Shown here: positions 60,262 through 64,000 of the stretch, piece by piece
How the letters are laid out: each line of letters begins with the position of its first letter
Numbering within the stretch: the first letter of the stretch is position 1
NCBI RefSeq assembly: GCF_000385135.1
Contig: NZ_ARQM01000010.1
Location: 2,108,001-2,172,000, forward strand
Length of the DNA stretch: 64,000 nt
Source of the DNA: Promicromonospora sukumoe 327MFSha3.1
GTDB taxonomy: Bacteria; Actinomycetota; Actinomycetes; Actinomycetales; Cellulomonadaceae
Reading direction: 5' to 3'
The notes under the pieces: generated by a model
Told to the model about the DNA's origin: nothing
What the model saw: the letters and a program-made list of their open reading frames with translations, nothing else
Databases searched by the model: none
Position numbers and translations under genes: made by a program

Positions 60262-61062
60262 CTACTTCTTGACCGTGCTGCCGCTCGCCAGCTCCATGAA
60301 GATGGCGACGTGTGCCGGAGGCATCTTCGCGAGCTGTCCGCCGACGGGCGACGGGCGCACCGCGCTGTCGATCATCCTCCGGGCGGTCTCGGCCGTGACG
60401 GGCGGCACCGGGGCCTGGAGGTAGTGGCGCTTCTGCTCGTCCTCGGTGAGACCGTCCGGCACCGCGGGCGCGTAGGGCCAGAAGTAGATCGGCGTCTCGG
60501 GCTCGATGCGCCAGCTCTCTGCCAGCGAGCCCGCATCGATGACGTCGTAGCCGACCGATTCCAGGAACCGCGCCACGAGCCGCTTGGCGGCGTCGTCGTC
60601 CCCGGCGACCGGGATCGTCATCCGGTCGGGGTCACCCACCGGGCGGGCGTTGGCGTAGATGTGGTTCCAGTCGAAGTTGTGCAGCCCCTTGACGACGATC
60701 GAGTCCTTCAGGTGGCGCTGCACGAGCTCGCTCGAGGTGAGCGCGCCGCTGTCGAGCTCGGGGTCGCGCCAGAACTCGGGGTAGTAGTTCGTCTGGTCCA
60801 GGACCACCTTTCCGGCGAGCTTGTCGGCGGGCAACGCCTCGTAGCTGGCGAGCGGGAGCGGGAGCGCGACGATGTCCCCCGCTTCGATCGCCTCGTCGAC
60901 CGTGCCGGCGCGTGCGAGGGGCCCGAGCTCCTGGACCAGTCCGGCGATCGTCTCCGGACCGCGGGAGTTGCTGAGGACGACGTTGTGGCCGGCGTCGACC
61001 GCCAGTCGGGCGAGCGCGCCGCCCACCAGGCCGGAGCCGATGATTCCGATGGTCTGTGTCAT
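60262..61062 (-). CDS. NADPH-dependent F420-reductase-like Rossmann protein (second)
   Basis: A 266-residue protein: IGIIGSGLVGGALARLAVDAGHNVVLSNSRGPE (the SNSRGPE loop suggests NADP), ALPLPLASYEALPADKLAGK, VVLDQTNYYP, VVKGLHNFDWNHIY. It is longer than the first copy, with a C-terminal segment LPPVTAETARR-like (VPPVTAETARRMIDSAVRP). Reaction unknown. Divergent to XRE-B, its likeliest controller; a 15-bp hairpin ends the transcript. Confidence 0.84.
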   Translation of the reverse strand: MTQTIGIIGSGLVGGALARLAVDAGHNVVLSNSRGPETIAGLVQELGPLARAGTVDEAIEAGDIVALPLPLASYEALPADKLAGKVVLDQTNYYPEFWRDPELDSGALTSSELVQRHLKDSIVVKGLHNFDWNHIYANARPVGDPDRMTIPVAGDDDAAKRLVARFLESVGYDVIDAGSLAESWRIEPETPIYFWPYAPAVPDGLTEDEQKRHYLQAPVPPVTAETARRMIDSAVRPSPVGGQLAKMPPAHVAIFMELASGSTVKK

Positions 61063-61170
61063 CACGAGATCTTTCCTGTGCGAGAGCAGCGGCCTGGACC
61101 GCTGCGGGGACGGACCGATCCTCTGCGCGCCCCCGGGGCGGCACCAGGCGTCGTTCTCGCTATGACTGGG

Positions 61171-61206
61171 AGTACCACCCAGCTGCGAAGCCGGTCGCGC
61201 ATACTG
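61171..61206 (+). promoter_or_regulatory. Conserved promoter/operator of XRE-B
   Basis: AGTACCAC at 61171-61178 and CATACTG at 61200-61206, same spacing as before XRE-A; CTGGG/CCCAG arms (61167-61183) surround the first. ATG follows CATACT by six bases, a leaderless layout. GTACCACCCAGC recurs at 60198-60209. Confidence 0.55.
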
Positions 61207-61211
61207 AGGAC

Positions 61212-62078
61212 ATGCCCACCCAGACCGAGCTAGGCAGCGCACTGCGCGCCTGGCGGGCGAGCGTCGCACCGGCCGACGTCGGCCTGCCGGCAGGTGTCCG
61301 CCGTCGGGTGCCCGGCCTACGGCGCGAGGAGGTGGCGCTGCTGGCCGACATCTCCTTCGACTACCTGGTCCAGCTGGAGCAGGGCCGTGCCGCCAACCCC
61401 TCGCCCCAGGTGCTGCGGGCGCTGGCGGAGGTACTGCGGCTGAACGCCGTGGACCGGGAGGTGCTCTACCGTCTCGCCGGGTTGGTGCCGCCTCCCTCGG
61501 GCTTGGTCCCGAGTGCGATACCGGCGGGTGTCCAGCGGATGATCGACCGGATGAGCGACACACCGGTGGCGGTCTTCACCGCGTCGTGGGACGCAGTGCA
61601 GTGGAACCCGCTGTGGGGCGAGCTGTTCGGCAGCCCCGCGGTACCCGGCTCCGGAGCAGGGAGCGACGGTCACGCTCCGAACATGGTCCGGGGACACTTC
61701 GCGGCCGAGCCGCCGGCCGGCGCATCCGGCGTGGAGCGGGACACCGCACACACCGACGCGTTCGAGCGCATGATGGTGTCCGACCTGCGGCGTGCCGCCG
61801 ACCGGTACCCCGACGACCGTGCCGTCACGGAGCTGATCGATGCCCTGCGCGCGTCGCCACGCTTCGACGAGCTCTGGGCCAGCTACGAGACGCTGCCCCT
61901 GGCGGGCTCGCACAAGACGGTCGTCCATCCGGAGCTCGGCGCGATCACCCTGGACTGCGACATCCTCACCATCGAGCACGCCGACCTGCACGTCGTCATG
62001 AACTGGGCCGTCCCGGGCACGCGCGACGCGCAGCGGCTCGACGCCCTGCGCGAGCGGGCAGGCGCCGCACCGCGCTGA
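61212..62078 (+). CDS. XRE regulator with MmyB-like ligand domain (copy B)
   Basis: A 288-residue paralogue of copy A: VPGLRREEVALLADISFDYLVQLEQGRA as the helix-turn-helix, then the same MmyB-like domain (LDCDILTIEHADLHVVMNW). Divergent to the second F420-type gene, and followed after about 500 bp by oxidase B. Probably binds the shared AGTACCAC-type site before both copies (inference). Confidence 0.87.
   Translation: MPTQTELGSALRAWRASVAPADVGLPAGVRRRVPGLRREEVALLADISFDYLVQLEQGRAANPSPQVLRALAEVLRLNAVDREVLYRLAGLVPPPSGLVPSAIPAGVQRMIDRMSDTPVAVFTASWDAVQWNPLWGELFGSPAVPGSGAGSDGHAPNMVRGHFAAEPPAGASGVERDTAHTDAFERMMVSDLRRAADRYPDDRAVTELIDALRASPRFDELWASYETLPLAGSHKTVVHPELGAITLDCDILTIEHADLHVVMNWAVPGTRDAQRLDALRERAGAAPR
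61533..61636 (+). repeat. 104-bp perfect inverted repeat, right arm
   Basis: Inside XRE-B; exact inverse of 58109-58212 in XRE-A. Confidence 0.9.
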
Positions 62079-62210
62079 CGCGCATCCGCGGCTACGACCC
62101 GTCTCCTGGTAACGGCTACGCCCTCCTCGGCGCGGCCGCGGCCACCGTCGCCATGATCACGATCCGCGATCCTTTGCGGTCCTGAGCTGCTCAGTTCGGG
62201 TGCGGACCGG

Positions 62211-62351
62211 TCAGCCGCGCGCCCGGAGCATCGCCAGGGCGATGGCGGGGATCAGGGTGAGGGAGACGATGACGGTCCCGACGGCGGCGGGCAGCCGGCC
62301 TGTGGCACAGGGCGGAATCTCTCCTCGACGGCCCTGGGTATCTCGGGCCAT
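62211..62351 (-). CDS. Possible 46-residue single-helix membrane protein
   Basis: A short frame from ATG 62351: a basic, Cys-containing start (MARDTQGRRGEIPPCATG), one clear transmembrane helix (PAAVGTVIVSLTLIPAIALA) and a positive tail (MLRARG). No good ribosome site and no family recognised; it may instead be a relic of a longer membrane protein. The rest of the 514-bp stretch between XRE-B and oxidase B (62079-62592) shows no other gene. Confidence 0.3.
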   Translation of the reverse strand: MARDTQGRRGEIPPCATGRLPAAVGTVIVSLTLIPAIALAMLRARG

Positions 62352-62592
62352 CACGGTCACCGGAGCGCCAGATCGGGAGGCCCCGTTTCGCGACCCGAGG
62401 AATTTCGTCCGAGGCCGACGTCATGTGCCCGGGGTGGGAGCGCGTGCCCTCTGCGCCCCGCAGGCATGTGTGGTGAGATCCCAGTTCAGAGACTCTTTCG
62501 GGGGCGTGACAACTCCCCTGGTCGCGGGCTCGGGCGCCGAGCGTCGAGCGCCGAGCGTGCCCAGCCGACGAAGGACTCGAACAGGAGCACCC

Positions 62593-63965
62593 ATGTCCAC
62601 GAAACCCCTCGACACCGCGAAGCTGCGGGCGGAGCTCGACGGCACACTCGTCCTCCCCGAAGAGCCCGGCTGGGACGAGGCACGCCAGGCGTGGCAGCTG
62701 GCCGTCGACCAGCACCCGGACGCCGTCGTCCTCGCCACCACCACCGCCGACGTGGTCGCGACGGTGAACGCCGCCCGAACCGCAGGACTGCGGGTCGCCG
62801 CGCAGTCGACGGGCCACAACGCCGCGCCCCTCGGGCCGCTGGCCGGGACGGTGCTGCTGCGCACCTCGGGCATGACGGACATCTCCGTGGACCCCGTAAC
62901 AGCCACCGCGCGTGTCGGGGCGGGCGCCCATTGGGGTGCGGTGACAGCCGCCGTCGCCCTGCACGGGCTGGCCGGCCTGGCGGGCACCTCCGACGACGTC
63001 GGCGTGGTGGGCTACACCGTGGGCGGTGGCCTGCCGTGGCTCGGGCGAGCTCACGGGCTGGCCGCCAACCACGTGCTCTCCGCCGACGTCGTGACGGCCG
63101 ACGGCGTGCTGCGGCACATCGACGCCGCGAGCGACCCGGAGCTGTTCTGGGCGATCCGCGGCGGCGGCGGCAGCTTCGCCGTCGTGACGGCGCTGGAGCT
63201 CAGCCTCGTCCCGGTGCCCGACCTCCACGGCGGCACCCTGTTCTTCCCGCTCGAGCGCGCCGCAAAGGTGCTGACGACCTGGCGGGAGTGGACCGCGTTC
63301 GTGCCCCCGGAGATCACCTCGCTCGGTCGGCTGCTCCGGTTCCCGCCGATGCCGGAGATCCCAGAGCCCGTGCGCGGCGGGTCGTTCGCCGTGGTCGAGG
63401 TGGTCTCCCTCCTGGGCCAGAGCGCGACCGACCGGCTCCTCGAGCCGCTGCGTGAGCTCGGGCCGGTGATGGACACCGTCCGCCCGTCCGGGCCCGCCGA
63501 CCTCGGCTTGATCCACATGGACCCGCCCGGTCCAGTTCCTGCGACGGGCGACGGGTTCCTGCTGGCGGACCTCACCCCTGAGACGCTCGACGCCTTCCTG
63601 TCGGTGACCGGGCCGGACGCGGACGTCTCGCTGCTCACCACGGAGATCCGCCACCTGGGCGGGGCCCTCGCCCCCGATCCGTCCCGCGGTGGAGCCGTGA
63701 CCGGCTTCGACGCCCGGTACGTGGTCTTCAGCGCTGCGCTGACCCCCGACGAGGAAACCGTGAAGGCCGCGCACGTCCTCCTGGACCGGCTGCGCGACGC
63801 TCTCTGGCTCCTTGGGCCGCGCCGGTCTCCTACCTGAACTTCGCCGAACGCACCGGCAACGCCCCGTTCGCGGAGCAGGCCACGCTCGACCGGCTGCGCC
63901 GGATCAAGTCCCGGTACGACCCTGCCGACATGATCCGCGGCAACCACCCGGTCGCACCGGACTGA
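62593..63965 (+). pseudogene. FAD-linked oxidase with BBE domain, copy B, frameshifted near the C-terminus
   Basis: Paralogue of the oxidase at 56170, aligned from its start through GVVGYTVGGGLPWLGRAHGLA and AIRGGGGSFAVVTALE to LDRLRDAL. There the frame slips: copy A has six bases between the equivalent of DAL and the Trp-Ala-Ala-Pro motif, copy B has eight, so frame 1 ends early at 63837 (LLGPRRSPT) while the BBE domain (YLNFAERTGNAPF, RYDPADMIRGNHPV) continues in another frame from about 63813 to the stop at 63965. The truncated product would lack the last 40 residues that help close the active site. Confidence 0.8.
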
Positions 63966-64000
63966 CCCTGCGCCCGACGCCCGCCGGCAGGCCGACGGTC

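Noticed and set aside
62079-62190. Plus-strand fragment GYALLGAAAATVAMITIRD as a membrane-protein relic
   Set aside because: Too short, no start or ribosome site, and its frame runs out of phase through the XRE-B coding region.

Overview
The window is very GC-rich DNA in which nearly every base belongs to a tightly packed bacterial gene. Gene content (LuxR-type large ATP-binding regulators, CGNR zinc-finger regulators, DUF222/HNH proteins, F420-reductase-like oxidoreductases, many plant-polysaccharide hydrolases) points to an actinobacterium, most plausibly a soil or plant-litter member of the Promicromonosporaceae/Cellulomonadaceae. This placement is an inference from style and content, not from a search. 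I saw no rRNA, tRNA, CRISPR array, transposase, integrase or replication origin.

Layout. 1-8.2 kb: small regulator-plus-enzyme pairs (flavoreductase/MerR, alpha/beta hydrolase/CGNR, MarR/P450, membrane protein/MarR), an ArsB/SLC13-like permease and a YdcF protein. 8.2-13.3 kb: a minus-strand group with an SRPBCC lipoprotein, a Tat-type multicopper oxidase and a large ATP-binding LuxR regulator split by an in-frame TGA. 13.3-18.7 kb: DUF952 protein, TetR regulator, GH2 beta-mannosidase, HEAT-like protein. 18.8-20.9 kb: an MFS-SRPBCC-ArsR operon behind twin palindromic operators. 20.9-22 kb: a SMP-30-like lipoprotein.

22.0-32.8 kb is the most interesting block: a ten-gene minus-strand operon of GH39 glycosidase, aldo/keto reductase, two ABC permeases, a Tat-lipoprotein binding protein, SDR, a triosephosphate-isomerase paralogue, a xylose-isomerase-like TIM barrel, a DAK1-DAK2 ketose kinase and an RpiB-like isomerase, with a divergent FadR-type GntR regulator. 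The kinase, TIM-like and RpiB-like trio is the known enzyme set for erythrulose (tetrulose) catabolism to D-erythrose 4-phosphate. Coupling it to a GH39 glycosidase and two sugar reductase/dehydrogenase genes suggests use of a glycoside-linked short or rare sugar, which I have not seen described.

33.6-36.3 kb holds an exact 20-bp tandem repeat, a small hypothetical gene, a repeat-rich spacer and a DUF222/HNH protein. 36.5-43.3 kb: Gfo/Idh/MocA and aldo/keto oxidoreductases, a MarR gene behind three copies of one operator, DksA-like and VOC proteins, an ArsR-SRPBCC pair and a methyltransferase with divergent regulator. 43.4-50.7 kb is a plant cell-wall locus: PL11 rhamnogalacturonan lyase, GH51 arabinofuranosidase, divergent GH42 beta-galactosidase and a secreted GH76 protein. 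51-54.3 kb: an orphan Imm21-like immunity gene coupled to a zinc-ribbon gene, a GNAT, methylglyoxal synthase, TetR and DUF1992.

54.3-64 kb is a redox-enzyme neighbourhood: SDRs, an alpha/beta hydrolase, two F420-reductase-like proteins, two near-identical XRE/MmyB-like regulators in opposite orientation sharing a 104-bp perfect inverted repeat and the same upstream motif, and two paralogous FAD/BBE oxidases, the second frameshifted near its end. Much of the window is regulated locally: most regulators sit divergent to their probable target with a visible palindrome in the shared spacer.
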